The position numbers and the translations under genes are program-made. Below the pieces are notes generated by a model, which ran no database searches, was not told the origin of the DNA, and worked only from the letters and a program-made list of their open reading frames with translations. A stretch of DNA of 64,000 nucleotides. It comes from Shinella sp. CPCC 101442. GTDB lineage: Bacteria > Pseudomonadota > Alphaproteobacteria > Rhizobiales > Rhizobiaceae. Numbering within the stretch: position 1 is the first letter of the stretch; each line of letters begins with the position of its first letter. Below are positions 9,268 to 18,491 of the stretch, piece by piece. Where the stretch lies: assembly GCF_024704725.1 (NCBI RefSeq), contig NZ_JALIQS010000006.1, forward strand, positions 124,001-188,000, in the 5' to 3' direction.

Positions 9268-10668
9268 ATGGAGAATGCAGAGGCAATAACAGCGGCACGA
9301 CACAGGGCCGGAGCGCTTGCGGGCCTCTCGCTCGCGATCCTGCTGTCTTCGCTCGGGACCAGCATCGCCAATGTCGCCCTGCCGACGCTGGCGACCACTT
9401 TTGCCGCACCCTTTCCGCACGTTCAGTGGGTCGTGCTCGCCTACTTGCTCGCCAGCACCGTGCTGATCGCCAGCATCGGACGTCTTGGCGACATTTTTGG
9501 CCGGCGCCGGCTGCTGCTGGCGGGTCTTGCGGTGTATTCCGCCGCCTCGCTTCTCGCGGGCCTGTCCGCGTCGCTGCCGCTCCTCATTGCCATCAGGGCT
9601 ATCCAGGGGGCGGGGGCTGCGGCGATGATGGCACTCGCCATGGCCTTCGTCAGCGAAACCGTGCCGAAGGAGCGGATCGGCAGCACCATGGGCCTGCTCG
9701 GCACCATGTCGGCCGTCGGAACCGCACTCGGCCCCTCGCTCGGCGGCCTGCTCATTTCGGGCTTCGGCTGGCGGTCGATCTTCCTCGTCGCCGTGCCTTT
9801 CGGCCTCGTCGCCTTCGCTCTCGTGCATCATTTCCTGCCAGCCGACCGCAAGATCGCCACAGCCGGCCGTTTCGATCTCGCCGGTGCCGGACTGTTGTCG
9901 GCAACGCTTGCGGCCTATGCACTGGCCATGACGGCGGGTGAAGGACGGCTCGGGCCGCTGAATGCAGCGCTCGTCGCCACCACCGCCGTCGGTGCCGTGC
10001 TCTTCGTCCTCAGGCAAAGGAAAGCCGCCTTTCCGCTGATCCGGCCGGCCGCCTTCCGCCGCCGCGGCTTTCCCGCGAGCCTTGCGGCCAACATCCTCGT
10101 CGCGACCGTCATCATGGTGACGCTGGTCGTTGGCCCCTTCTACCTATCGCGAACGCTCGGCCTCGGCCCCGCCCAGGTCGGCCTCGTTCTGGCGATCGGC
10201 CCGGCGGTGTCCGTGCTGACCGGCGTGCTTGCCGGGCGCCTTGTCGATCGTTTCAGTGCACCCCCCATGGTCGCCGCCGGACTTGTCGCGATGGCGGCCG
10301 GCACTGCCGGCCTGCCTTTGCTCTCCGCCCTGTTCGGTCTTCCCGGCTACATCGTTGCGATCGTCGTGCTGACGCCCGGCTACCAGCTGTTCCAGGCCGC
10401 CAACAATGCGGCCGTCATGACCGGCATTGCGGCGGATGAACGCGGCGTCACGTCGGGCTTGCTCAATCTGTCGCGCAATCTCGGCCTCATTACGGGCGCT
10501 TCGCTGATGGGCACGATCTTCACCCTCGCTGCCGGCACGAAGGATCTCGCCGGTGCGGACCCCGCCGCCGTCGCCACCGGCATGCAGGTGACATTCGCCG
10601 TGGCAGCGGGCCTGATCCTCGCGGCGCTGGTTCTTTCCGTCCCCGCTTCACGGCGTGCCCGTGCTTGA
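9268..10668 (+). CDS. MFS drug/metabolite exporter, DHA2 (14-helix) type
   Basis: The 466-residue protein is a proton-coupled inner-membrane exporter. It begins LAGLSLAILLSSLGTSIANVALPTL, a DHA2-type helix 1 with motif D1. It has motif A (GRLGDIFGRRRLLL) in loop 2-3 and motif C-like residues in GSTMGLLGTMSAVGTALGPSLGGLL. About 14 hydrophobic segments can be counted. ATG 9268 is chosen for its AAAAGGAG ribosome binding site; the in-frame extension to 9193 overlaps the control region. It ends just before a strong bidirectional terminator. The substrate is unknown; the divergent LysR suggests an inducible efflux system. Confidence 0.9.
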   Translation: MENAEAITAARHRAGALAGLSLAILLSSLGTSIANVALPTLATTFAAPFPHVQWVVLAYLLASTVLIASIGRLGDIFGRRRLLLAGLAVYSAASLLAGLSASLPLLIAIRAIQGAGAAAMMALAMAFVSETVPKERIGSTMGLLGTMSAVGTALGPSLGGLLISGFGWRSIFLVAVPFGLVAFALVHHFLPADRKIATAGRFDLAGAGLLSATLAAYALAMTAGEGRLGPLNAALVATTAVGAVLFVLRQRKAAFPLIRPAAFRRRGFPASLAANILVATVIMVTLVVGPFYLSRTLGLGPAQVGLVLAIGPAVSVLTGVLAGRLVDRFSAPPMVAAGLVAMAAGTAGLPLLSALFGLPGYIVAIVVLTPGYQLFQAANNAAVMTGIAADERGVTSGLLNLSRNLGLITGASLMGTIFTLAAGTKDLAGADPAAVATGMQVTFAVAAGLILAALVLSVPASRRARA

Positions 10669-10680
10669 ACGGCGCAACGA

Positions 10681-10710
10681 AAAAGGCCGGGAGGAGCTCC
10701 CGGCCTTTTT
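10681..10710. terminator. Bidirectional rho-independent terminator between the MFS gene and leuC
   Basis: AAAAGGCCGGGAG and CTCCCGGCCTTTT form a 13-bp stem with a 3-nt loop and a T run on each strand. It serves the two convergent genes. Confidence 0.9.
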
Positions 10711-10734
10711 GCTACGACGGCGACGAAGCCGTGA

Positions 10735-12144
10735 TCAGTTCCATTCGCGGATATCGACGAAGTGGCCGGCGATGGCGGCGGCCGCTGCCATGGCGGGCGA
10801 CACGAGATGCGTGCGGCCCTTGAAGCCCTGGCGGCCCTCGAAATTGCGGTTCGAGGTGGAGGCGCAGCGCTCGCCCGGTTTCAGGCGGTCGTCGTTCATG
10901 GCAAGGCACATGGAGCAGCCCGGCTCACGCCAGTCGAAGCCGGCTTCCTTGAAGATCTTGTCGAGACCTTCTCGCTCCGCCTGCTCCTTTACCAGGCCGG
11001 AGCCCGGAACGATCATGGCGCTGACGGTCGAGGCGACCTGCTTGCCTTCGACGACGGCGGCAACGGCCCTGAGGTCCTCGATGCGGCCGTTGGTGCACGA
11101 GCCGATGAAGACGCGGTCGATGGCGATGTCGGTGATCTTGGTGTCCGGCTTCAGGCCCATATAGTCGAGCGCGCGCCACTTGGAGGTGCGCTTCGTTTCA
11201 TCCTCGATCTCGTCGGGATTCGGCACGACGCCTTCGATGGAGACGACGTCTTCCGGCGACGAGCCCCAGGAAACGATCGGCGGCAGGTTGGCGGCATCGA
11301 GCACGACCACGCGGTCGAAATGCGCGCCTTCTTCCGTGTAGAGCGTCTTCCAGTAGTCGATCGCCATGTCGAGCGCCTGGCCCTTCGGCGCGCGCGGCTT
11401 GCCCTTGATATATTCGAAGGTCTTTTCATCGGGGGCGATGAGGCCGGCGCGCGCGCCGCCTTCGATCGTCATGTTGCAGATCGTCATGCGGCCTTCCATC
11501 GACAGCGCGCGGATCGCTTCGCCGGCGAATTCGATGACGTGGCCGGTGCCGCCGGCGGTGCCGATCTCGCCGATGATGGCGAGGATGATGTCCTTGGCGG
11601 TAACGCCCGGCGGCAGTTGGCCGTCGACGCGCACCAGCATGTTCTTGGCCTTCTTCTGGATCAGCGTCTGGGTGGCCAGAACGTGTTCCACCTCGGACGT
11701 GCCGATGCCGTGGGCGAGCGCGCCGAAAGCGCCGTGCGTCGAGGTGTGACTGTCACCGCAGACAATGGTCATGCCCGGCAAGGTAAAACCCTGCTCCGGC
11801 CCGACGATGTGCACGATGCCCTGGCGCACGTCCTTTTCCGAGTAATATTCGACGCCGAATTCCGCGGCATTGGTGGCGAGCGCCTCGACCTGGATGCGGC
11901 TCTCCTCGTTCTTGATGCCCTCATGGCGATCCGGCGAGGTGGGAACGTTGTGATCGACGACGGCGAGCGTCTTTTCCGGCGCGCGGACCTTGCGGCCGGC
12001 CATGCGCAGGCCTTCGAAGGCCTGTGGCGACGTCACTTCGTGAACGAGGTGACGGTCGATGTAGAGAAGACAGGTGCCGTCTTCCTGGCGGGAGACGATG
12101 TGGTCGTCGAAGATCTTGTCATAGAGGGTACGGGGTGCGCTCAT
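10735..12144 (-). CDS. leuC: 3-isopropylmalate dehydratase large subunit
   Basis: LeuC with LeuD isomerises 2- to 3-isopropylmalate in leucine biosynthesis. The 469 residues match the bacterial LeuC length. The aconitase signatures are present: [32 protein letters not shown] with the first cluster Cys, and [12 protein letters not shown] with the other two, so the 4Fe-4S site is complete. The C-terminus reads [20 protein letters not shown]. leuD is not beside it, which is normal in rhizobia, where leuC stands apart from leuDB. A promoter is proposed about 190 nt upstream, giving a long leader that contains a small ORF. Confidence 0.97.
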   Translation of the reverse strand: MSAPRTLYDKIFDDHIVSRQEDGTCLLYIDRHLVHEVTSPQAFEGLRMAGRKVRAPEKTLAVVDHNVPTSPDRHEGIKNEESRIQVEALATNAAEFGVEYYSEKDVRQGIVHIVGPEQGFTLPGMTIVCGDSHTSTHGAFGALAHGIGTSEVEHVLATQTLIQKKAKNMLVRVDGQLPPGVTAKDIILAIIGEIGTAGGTGHVIEFAGEAIRALSMEGRMTICNMTIEGGARAGLIAPDEKTFEYIKGKPRAPKGQALDMAIDYWKTLYTEEGAHFDRVVVLDAANLPPIVSWGSSPEDVVSIEGVVPNPDEIEDETKRTSKWRALDYMGLKPDTKITDIAIDRVFIGSCTNGRIEDLRAVAAVVEGKQVASTVSAMIVPGSGLVKEQAEREGLDKIFKEAGFDWREPGCSMCLAMNDDRLKPGERCASTSNRNFEGRQGFKGRTHLVSPAMAAAAAIAGHFVDIREWN

Positions 12145-12214
12145 GGCTTTTCATCCGTCTGGCATGTTTGGGATAGTGGAAATCGACAGCGCGAGGCTGC
12201 AGGACCGTAAACGA

Positions 12215-12331
12215 TCAGGATAGGCGGCCGGTGAGCGTCCCGAAGACGCGCGCAAAGAAGCGTGCCGGCAGGCGTTTGTGATCCTGCAGCACGACGACGT
12301 GCGTTTCCGTGCATCCGAACTTGGATTCCAT
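12215..12331 (-). CDS. Possible 38-codon ORF in the leuC leader
   Basis: An ATG at 12331 opens a 38-codon frame ending with TGA at 12215-12217, 70 nt before leuC on the same strand. The product begins MESKFGCTETHVVVLQDHK and ends GTLTGRLS. Roughly three quarters of the codons end in G or C, as in real genes here, and the next-to-last codon is CTA, a rare Leu codon in such genomes. The ATG coincides almost exactly with the predicted transcription start, so translation would be leaderless. It could be an attenuation peptide or a small protein; it is not a classic run of Leu codons. Without conservation data it may be spurious. Confidence 0.4.
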   Translation of the reverse strand: MESKFGCTETHVVVLQDHKRLPARFFARVFGTLTGRLS

Positions 12332-12338
12332 ACGCTCG

Positions 12339-12367
12339 CATATAACGATTTTTCGAGGCTTCGGCAA
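12339..12367 (-). promoter_or_regulatory. Predicted sigma-70 promoter for leuC
   Basis: Read on the minus strand, TTGCCG (12362-12367), a 17-nt spacer, then TATATG (12339-12344). Transcription would start near 12332, giving a leader of about 190 nt. The rest of the 348-nt gap between leuC and the channel gene (12368-12492) must hold the channel promoter, but no clear boxes are visible there. Confidence 0.5.
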
Positions 12368-12492
12368 GTTGGTGCCGCGTCCCTGTCATGTCCGCTTCTT
12401 CCGAAAATTTCCGGCGCGCCTCCTTGCCGGGATCGCGAATTTTTGACACTCGATAGACGTATCCGGCGGGAAGCCGGCTTTAGGGGACAGAT

Positions 12493-14391
12493 ATGAAGAC
12501 GATTACCTGGCGCGACCGCCTGCGCTACCAGTTCGACAAGAGCATGGCGGCGGGGCCGATCGCCCTTATCGGCTGGCTTACCGTGATCTCGCTGGTGGTC
12601 ATCATCCTCGCCGGCCTGTTCCTGGCATTGACCGGTATCGCTCCGGAGGGCGGCTCGCCCGTCTCCTTCATCGAGGGCTCCTGGGAATCGCTGATGCGCA
12701 CCATGGATGCGGGCACCATGGGCGGCGACGCCGGCTGGAGTTTCCGCGGCGTCTCGCTCGTGGTCACCGTCGCCGGCATCTTCGTCTTCTCCGCCCTGAT
12801 CGGCGTTCTCTCCTCCGGCCTGGACGAGAAGCTGGACGAGCTGCGCAAGGGACGCTCGCATGTGCTGGAAAAGGACCACACGATCATCTTCAACTGGTCG
12901 CCCTCGATTTTCGACGTGATCTCCGAACTCGTCATCGCCAATGAGAGCCGGCGCAATCCGCGCATCGTCATCATGGCGCACAAGGACAAGGTGGAGATGG
13001 AGGACGAGATCGCCGACAAGATCGCAGACCTGCGCAACACGCGGATCATCTGCCGCAGCGGCGACCCGACCGACCTCTACGACGTCAACATCGTCAACCC
13101 GCAGGCCTCGCGCTCGATCATCGTGCTGTCGCCTGAAAGCGACTATGCCGATTCCCAGGTCATCAAGACCGTGCTTGCCCTCGTCAACGATCCGGGCCGG
13201 CGCGCGGCGCCCTACCGGATCGCCGCGGAAATCCGCGATGCCGGGAATGCCGAGGTCGCCCGCATCGTCGGCGGTTCCGAGCTCCAGCTGGTGCTGGCCG
13301 ATGAGCTGATCTCGCGCATCGTCGTCAGTTCCAGCCGGCAGGCCGGCCTTTCGGCGGTCTATACGGAACTGCTCGATTTCGACGGTTCGGAAATCTACGC
13401 GCTCGAGCAGCCCGCACTTGTCGGAAAGTCCTTCGGCCATGCCGTGATGGCCTATGACACCTCGACGCTGATCGGTCTGTGCGACGTTGACGGCGCCGTG
13501 CATCTCAACCCGCCGAACAACCGGGTCATCGTGGCCGGTGAACGGGCGATCCTGATTGCCGAGGACGATGCGGCGATCAAGCAGCGCACCGGCGAGTTCG
13601 ACGTCGACCGCGAGATCGTGCGCCCGCCCGTGCAGCACACGGAGGGGCCGGAACGCACCCTGCTGCTCGGCTGGAACCGCCGCGGGCCGATCATCGCGCA
13701 GGAACTGTCGCGTTATGTGGCGCCGGGCTCGGAGCTTCTGATCGCGGCCAACAGGCCGGATCTGGCGACCGAGGTTGCCGGGCTTTCCTATCTCAGGGAG
13801 AACCTCTCCGTCAGCTCCGCCGTCATCGATACGACGAACCGCGCGGCCCTCGACGCACTCGACGTGCCGTCCTACGACCATGTGCTGGTGCTTGGCTACA
13901 GCGACGACCTGGCGCCCCAGCCGGCCGATACCACGACGCTGGTGACGCTGCTGCAACTGCGCAAGATCGCGGAGGCGGCCAACCAGCATATCGGCATCGT
14001 CAGCGAGATGATCGACGTGCGCAACCGCAACCTGGCCGCCGTCACCCGCGCCGACGATTTCGTCGTCAGCAACAAGCTGGTGAGCCTGATGCTGGCGCAG
14101 GCCTCGGAAAACGAGCTGATGGCGCAGATCTTCGACGAACTGCTCGACGAGGACGGTTCGGAAATCTACATGCGCCCGGTCACCGACTACATCGCCATCG
14201 ACCGCCCCGTGAACTTCTACACCGTCACGCTCGCCGCTCTCATCCGCGGCGAAGTGGCGCTCGGCTACAGTCGCGCCGTCACGGCCGGGCACGATCCGCG
14301 CAACATGGGCGGGGTCGTGGTCAATCCCGCAAAATCGGAGAAGCTGTCGTTCGACCCGTCGGATCGGCTGATCATCCTCGCACGCCAGTAA
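12493..14391 (+). CDS. CASTOR/POLLUX-type (DMI1-like) ion channel with RCK-like domains
   Basis: A 632-residue membrane protein. Two hydrophobic helices (about 22-48 and 90-112) flank a pore loop with TMDAGTMGGDAG, resembling the Asp/Ala/Gly filter of plant CASTOR/POLLUX channels rather than the K+ channel GYG. A long cytosolic part follows with two nucleotide-binding-like halves: KDHTIIFNWSPSIFDVISEL with RIVIMAHKDKVEMEDEI in the first, and RTLLLGWNRRGPIIAQEL in the second. Family members gate Ca2+ or K+ flux; in legumes the homologues act in nuclear Ca2+ spiking during symbiosis. The gene stands alone, ends 3 nt before the convergent permease stop, and its bacterial role is unknown. Fold assignment is good; ion selectivity is inferred. 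Confidence 0.85.
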   Translation: MKTITWRDRLRYQFDKSMAAGPIALIGWLTVISLVVIILAGLFLALTGIAPEGGSPVSFIEGSWESLMRTMDAGTMGGDAGWSFRGVSLVVTVAGIFVFSALIGVLSSGLDEKLDELRKGRSHVLEKDHTIIFNWSPSIFDVISELVIANESRRNPRIVIMAHKDKVEMEDEIADKIADLRNTRIICRSGDPTDLYDVNIVNPQASRSIIVLSPESDYADSQVIKTVLALVNDPGRRAAPYRIAAEIRDAGNAEVARIVGGSELQLVLADELISRIVVSSSRQAGLSAVYTELLDFDGSEIYALEQPALVGKSFGHAVMAYDTSTLIGLCDVDGAVHLNPPNNRVIVAGERAILIAEDDAAIKQRTGEFDVDREIVRPPVQHTEGPERTLLLGWNRRGPIIAQELSRYVAPGSELLIAANRPDLATEVAGLSYLRENLSVSSAVIDTTNRAALDALDVPSYDHVLVLGYSDDLAPQPADTTTLVTLLQLRKIAEAANQHIGIVSEMIDVRNRNLAAVTRADDFVVSNKLVSLMLAQASENELMAQIFDELLDEDGSEIYMRPVTDYIAIDRPVNFYTVTLAALIRGEVALGYSRAVTAGHDPRNMGGVVVNPAKSEKLSFDPSDRLIILARQ

Positions 14392-14394
14392 CGC

Positions 14395-15204
14395 CTAGCT
14401 CGTTCGGCGCAGGCGTCTTTCAAGGCCGCGCAGCGCCAGCGACAGGCCGATGGTGAGGATGAGATAGACATAGGCGACGATGGAATAGGTCTCGAAGAAC
14501 CGGAAGGAGCCGGACGCGTAGACCTTGCCCATCTGCGTGATGTCGGCAACGCCGAGCACGGAGACGAGGGAACTATCCTTCACCATCGCCACGAAGTCGT
14601 TGCCGAGTGGCGGCAGGATGACGCGCACGGCCTGCGGAAAGACGACGAGCCGGAAGCGCTGGAAGCGTGACAGCCCCAGCGCCTTCGCCGCCTCCACCTG
14701 TCCCTTGTCGACAGACTGGATTCCCGCGCGAAAAACCTCGGCGATGAAGGCGGAATAGCCGATCATCAGCGCGATGATCGCCCGCCACATCAAGGAGAGG
14801 TCGCGCACCAGCATCGGTTCGGCATAGCCCAGGGAAACGAGCGGGCTGATCACGAAATTGATGGCCGCCACCAGTGCCGGCGCGCCGACGAAGGCGATGT
14901 AGAACAGAAGCACCAGGACCGGCACGCCACGGATGACCTCCGTGTAGAACCGTGCGATCTGGCGCAGCGCCTTGCTTTCGGAAAGCGCCATCAATGCCAC
15001 GCCGAGGCCAAGCATGGTGGCGAGCAGGAAGGCGACGAGGGTCACGAAAATCGTGACCCAAAGCCCCTTCAGCACGACGCTGAACACCTGGGCATAGAGA
15101 TCATTGGCGACGATGACGCCAGCGAGCGCCACCGCGATTACGGAAAGCGCGACCAGCCACCAGGGATAGTCGCCCTTGCCGGTATCAGAGGAAGCGGGAG
15201 CCAT
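14395..15204 (-). CDS. Polar amino acid ABC transporter permease (HisM/GlnP family)
   Basis: A 269-residue inner-membrane permease of a polar amino acid importer. About five to six hydrophobic helices are visible, with the ATPase-contact EAA loop at VEAAKALGLSRFQRFRLVVFP and the family feature FYTEVIRGVPVLVLLFY. It follows the binding-protein gene by 9 nt on the same strand, so the two are translated together. Neither a second permease nor an ATPase gene is nearby, so the complex must borrow an ATPase encoded elsewhere or be incomplete. The C-terminus is nearly back to back with the channel gene. Confidence 0.9.
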   Translation of the reverse strand: MAPASSDTGKGDYPWWLVALSVIAVALAGVIVANDLYAQVFSVVLKGLWVTIFVTLVAFLLATMLGLGVALMALSESKALRQIARFYTEVIRGVPVLVLLFYIAFVGAPALVAAINFVISPLVSLGYAEPMLVRDLSLMWRAIIALMIGYSAFIAEVFRAGIQSVDKGQVEAAKALGLSRFQRFRLVVFPQAVRVILPPLGNDFVAMVKDSSLVSVLGVADITQMGKVYASGSFRFFETYSIVAYVYLILTIGLSLALRGLERRLRRTS

Positions 15205-15213
15205 GGCTGCCGG

Positions 15214-16011
15214 CTACTGACCCATCTTGTAGTCGAGGAACCACTTCTTGTTCAGCCCGTCGAGCGTGCCGTCGGCCTTGAGCGAGGCGATCGCCGCGTT
15301 GACCGGCGCGACGAGATCGGACCCCTTCGGGAAGATGAAACCGAAATCTTCCGTGCCGAGCGGCTCGCCGACGACCTTCAGCTTGCCGCCGGACGCATCG
15401 ACATAGCCTTTCGCAGCGACGCTGTCGGTGAGCACGAGATCGACGTCGCCGGCCTGCAGCGCCTGCACCGTGGCACCAAACGTCTCGAAGAGTTTGATGC
15501 GCGGATTTTGTTCGTTTCCGTCGAGGATTTCATAGACGGCGGTGTAAAAGGGCGAGGTGCCCGGCTGGGCGGCGATCAGGCCGTCCTTGAGGGCGCCGAA
15601 CGACTTGGCATCCGTGAAGCGGCTTTCATCGGCACGCACCAGCATGAACTGCTGCGAGCGCATATAGGGATCGGAGAAGTCGACCTTCTCCTTGCGGTCG
15701 TCCTTGATGGTGATGCCGGTCATGCCGATATTGTACTGGTTGTCGGAAACAGCCTGGATCATCGCATCCCAGGACGTGTTCTGGTACTCGACCTTGACGT
15801 TCAGCCGCTTGGCGATCTCGTTCATCGCGTCATATTCCCAGCCGATCTGGTTGCCGGTCTTGGGATCGACGAACTGCAGCGGCGGATAGGCGTTTTCCGT
15901 GACGACGACGACGGTCTTGCCGCCGAGATCGGGCAGATCCGAAGCCATGGTTACGGCGGGCATGAGGGCAGCGGCGACGAGGCCTGCAAGGACGGTGCGG
16001 CGGGAAAACAT
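15214..16011 (-). CDS. Amino acid ABC transporter substrate-binding protein
   Basis: A 265-residue periplasmic solute-binding protein of family 3. The signal peptide is [20 protein letters not shown] with cleavage likely after VTMA. The mature part has [34 protein letters not shown] spacing, [21 protein letters not shown] and [10 protein letters not shown], all typical of ligand contact loops for amino acids. The start at 16011 is chosen for CAGGAG about 10 nt upstream; extension to 16095 would cross the rplS terminator. It is co-transcribed with the downstream permease. The amino acid bound cannot be named. Confidence 0.9.
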   Translation of the reverse strand: MFSRRTVLAGLVAAALMPAVTMASDLPDLGGKTVVVVTENAYPPLQFVDPKTGNQIGWEYDAMNEIAKRLNVKVEYQNTSWDAMIQAVSDNQYNIGMTGITIKDDRKEKVDFSDPYMRSQQFMLVRADESRFTDAKSFGALKDGLIAAQPGTSPFYTAVYEILDGNEQNPRIKLFETFGATVQALQAGDVDLVLTDSVAAKGYVDASGGKLKVVGEPLGTEDFGFIFPKGSDLVAPVNAAIASLKADGTLDGLNKKWFLDYKMGQ

Positions 16012-16093
16012 CAAAATATGCTCCTGATTGTGGCGGCGAAACACTGTCATAGGTTCAGGCGGCGAAGCAAGCATGGCGCTTGCGCTTTTCCGC

Positions 16094-16127
16094 AAAACAA
16101 AAAGCCGCCGGCCAAGGCCGACGGCTT
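16094..16127 (-). terminator. Rho-independent terminator after rplS
   Basis: On the minus strand AAGCCGTCGGCC and GGCCGGCGGCTT form a stem with a 2-nt loop and a G/A mismatch, followed by TTTTTGTTTTG. It ends the rplS transcript and lies upstream of the binding-protein gene. Confidence 0.85.
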
Positions 16128-16153
16128 CGATATCGTTGAATGCGGCTGCCGGA

Positions 16154-16690
16154 TTATTCGGCGGCGGCTTCAGCAGCCTTTGCGGCTTCGGCAGCGGCTG
16201 CCTTTTCGGCGGCTTCAGCTGCGGCCTTTTCAGCGGCGAGCGCCTGTGCGGCTGCGACCTTCTCGGCCTCCAGACGGGCCTTTTCCTCGGCGACGGCGGC
16301 GCGCTCGGCGTCGTTCAGCTTGCGGGCGCGCGTGCCGGTGTTCTCGATGATACGAGCCGACTTGCCGCGACGATCGCGCAGGTAGTAGAGCTTGGCGCGG
16401 CGGACCTTACCGCGGCGGACGATTTCGACGCCTTCGACGAGCGGCGAGTAAACCGGGAATACGCGCTCGACGCCTTCGCCGTAGGAGATCTTGCGAACGG
16501 TGAAGCTTTCGTTGATGCCGCCGCCCGAACGGGCGATGCAGACGCCTTCATAGGCCTGGACGCGGGTACGCGTGCCTTCCGTGACGCGCACATTGACGCG
16601 GACGGTGTCGCCCGGGGAAAATTCCGGGAGGGTGCGCTTGGCTTCGATCTTCGCGGCCTGTTCGGCTTCGAGCTGCTGGATGATGTTCAT
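16154..16690 (-). CDS. rplS: 50S ribosomal protein L19 with Ala-rich C-terminal extension
   Basis: L19 sits at the 30S-50S interface. The 178-residue product begins [19 protein letters not shown] at 16690. It has the L19 core to about residue 120: [47 protein letters not shown]. After it comes a tail of about 55 residues made mostly of Ala, Glu and Lys, which should form a charged helix; such tails are frequent in rhizobial L19 and absent from E. coli L19. Extension of the frame to 16864 is not supported. It is separated from trmD by a plus-strand TSUP gene and has its own leader and terminator. Confidence 0.96.
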   Translation of the reverse strand: MNIIQQLEAEQAAKIEAKRTLPEFSPGDTVRVNVRVTEGTRTRVQAYEGVCIARSGGGINESFTVRKISYGEGVERVFPVYSPLVEGVEIVRRGKVRRAKLYYLRDRRGKSARIIENTGTRARKLNDAERAAVAEEKARLEAEKVAAAQALAAEKAAAEAAEKAAAAEAAKAAEAAAE

Positions 16691-17013
16691 CGGTTCAAAC
16701 CTTCGGTTTTTCTGAAACAGCCAGAGCGCTCGACGGTCCCTTTGAGGTCGTGCCTCGTGAAGGTAGTCCGTTACCGGACGGAGCGGATTCGCCATTCTTT
16801 GATTGCAGGTCGGCGGGACCGGGGCCAATTTGCTGGTCCCAATTCCCAAATCCGTGCGGGCCAATACACCAGACAGAGCCGTTTGTCATCCCCGAGCGCA
16901 AAAGAATCCATGCGGGATTGGCGGTTTTTCCGGCCTTGCCGCCCCGATGACCCCACGATATCACGCTTTGCGGGAGGAAGCAGCGGCGATGGCCGCTGCC
17001 TGTGAGGAATGCC
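16691..17013. promoter_or_regulatory. Divergent intergenic region rplS/TSUP with a hairpin
   Basis: The 323-nt gap must hold the rplS leader and the promoters of both genes. A hairpin with arms GGGACC (16815-16820) and GGTCCC (16835-16840) and a 14-nt loop lies about 125 nt before rplS. It could be part of a ribosomal-protein leader, but the fold is simple. No convincing -35/-10 boxes or conserved small ORF were found. Confidence 0.35.
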
Positions 17014-17760
17014 ATGACCATTGCCGATGCCATACTGCTGTTCGCCGCGGGTTATCTCTCCGGCGTGGTCAATGCCATTGCCGGCGGCGGCACGTTTCTT
17101 ACCTTCGGCGCGATGACGCTGACCGGCCTGCCGCCGATCGTCGCCAATGCCACGTCGTCCATCACCCAGTTTCCCGGCTACGTTACCTCCTCGCTCGCCT
17201 ATGCCAGGGAGATCAGGGCGGACTGGAAGGAAGCCGCCGCTCTCGGCGTGCTGTCGCTCGTCGGCGGCCTGGGTGGCGCGTTGCTGCTGCTGTCGCTCGA
17301 CAACCCGTCCTTCCGGGCGCTCGTGCCGTGGCTGCTGCTCGCCGCAACCGTCATCTTCGCGGCCGGCCCCTATCTCAAGCCGAAGACGCTGCACGCCGAA
17401 ACACCGGTCTCGCCGCTCGGCCTTGCCGGCCAGTTCGTCACCTCGATCTATGGCGGCTTCTTCGGTGCGGGCATGGGCATCATGATGCTCGCCGTGCTCG
17501 GCCTCACCAAGGGCGGCGATTATCACCGGCTCAATGCGCTGAAGAATTTCCTGGCCGTCGTCATCGCGGGCGTCGCCATCGTCGTCTTTGCCAGCGGCAA
17601 GGTGGTTGGCTGGCCGCAGGCCGCCGTCATGGTGCCGGCGGGCGCACTGGGCGGCTGGTCGGGCGTCTGGGCGGCGCGGCGCGTGCCGCAGCCGGTCATC
17701 CGCGGCCTCGTGGTCGCGGTCGGCGTCGCGCTGACGGTCTATTACTTCGTGACGGGCTGA
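17014..17760 (+). CDS. TSUP-family (TauE/SafE) sulfite/organic anion transporter
   Basis: A 248-residue inner-membrane protein with about eight hydrophobic helices arranged as two similar halves, the TSUP hallmark. Both halves open with a GGG/GAG-rich motif: VVNAIAGGGTFLTFGAM in the first and SIYGGFFGAGMGIMML in the second. Members export sulfite, sulfoacetate or related anions. ATG 17014 follows GAGGA by 5 nt; ATG 17002 is an alternative. The gene is on the plus strand inside an otherwise minus-strand translation locus, splitting rplS from trmD, and looks like an independent insertion. The substrate is unknown. Confidence 0.85.
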   Translation: MTIADAILLFAAGYLSGVVNAIAGGGTFLTFGAMTLTGLPPIVANATSSITQFPGYVTSSLAYAREIRADWKEAAALGVLSLVGGLGGALLLLSLDNPSFRALVPWLLLAATVIFAAGPYLKPKTLHAETPVSPLGLAGQFVTSIYGGFFGAGMGIMMLAVLGLTKGGDYHRLNALKNFLAVVIAGVAIVVFASGKVVGWPQAAVMVPAGALGGWSGVWAARRVPQPVIRGLVVAVGVALTVYYFVTG

Positions 17761-17772
17761 GGATTGGTTCGT

Positions 17773-17817
17773 GCCATTCCGGGCGCTAAACCGCTTCGCG
17801 CTTTCGCTGGAATTGCT
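17773..17817. repeat. Short rhizobial intergenic palindromic repeat, copy 3 (inverted)
   Basis: On the minus strand it reads AGCAATTCCAGCGAAAGCG, a GCGGTTT core and CCGGAATGGC, the same element as copy 1 in reverse. It lies between the convergent TSUP and trmD ends. Confidence 0.7.
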
Positions 17818-18490
17818 ACAGAAGGTCCGGCCGACGCTCGCGCGTCAGTTTTTCGGCCTCCTCGCGGCGCCACCGGTCGATAGCCGCGTGATTGCCTGAC
17901 GTCAGCACGCCGGGAATCTCCCGGCCTTCCCAGACCTGCGGGCGTGTATAGTGCGGGTGCTCCAGCAGCCCGCCCTCAAAGCTCTCATGTTCGCCCGAAA
18001 GCGCATTGCCCATGACGCCGGGCAGGATGCGCACGACGGCATCGAGCAGGATCATCGCCGCCGGCTCGCCGCCCGAGAGTATGTAGTCGCCAATCGAAAC
18101 CTCTTCGAGCTGCCGTCCGTCGATGACGCGCTGGTCGACGCCCTCGAAGCGGCCGCAAACCACGATGACGCCGTCGCCCGCCGCAAGCGCACGCACGCGG
18201 CTCTGTGTCAGCGGTTTTCCGCGCGGGCTCATCAGCAGGCGCGGACGGCTGTCGCTCTCGGATGCGTGGTCGATGGCCCTTGCCAGCACATCCGGCTTCA
18301 GCACCATGCCGGCCCCGCCGCCGGCCGGCGTATCGTCGACGGTGCGGTGGCGGTCTGTCGTGAAATCGCGGATCTGCACGCAGTCGAGTGCCCAGTCCCC
18401 GCGCGACAGAGCCTTGCCGGACAAGGACTGACCGAGCAGGCCGGGAAACATCTCCGGGTAGAGGGTGAGGATGGTGGCGCGGAAAGCCAC
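17816..18490 (-). CDS. trmD: tRNA (guanine37-N1)-methyltransferase
   Basis: TrmD makes m1G37 in tRNAs reading CNN codons and prevents +1 frameshifting. The SPOUT knot signatures are present: [47 protein letters not shown] and [15 protein letters not shown]. The 224-residue frame starts at GTG 18490 ([15 protein letters not shown]), 1 nt after the rimM stop, so translation is coupled. An ATG further upstream lies inside rimM and would add a non-homologous N-terminus. It ends at a repeat copy. Confidence 0.95.
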   Translation of the reverse strand: MAFRATILTLYPEMFPGLLGQSLSGKALSRGDWALDCVQIRDFTTDRHRTVDDTPAGGGAGMVLKPDVLARAIDHASESDSRPRLLMSPRGKPLTQSRVRALAAGDGVIVVCGRFEGVDQRVIDGRQLEEVSIGDYILSGGEPAAMILLDAVVRILPGVMGNALSGEHESFEGGLLEHPHYTRPQVWEGREIPGVLTSGNHAAIDRWRREEAEKLTRERRPDLL

Positions 18491-18491
18491 G

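Noticed and set aside
16750-16950. A 66-codon plus-strand frame in the rplS/TSUP gap.
   Set aside because: Pro-rich, no ribosome binding site, and it overlaps the likely rplS leader.
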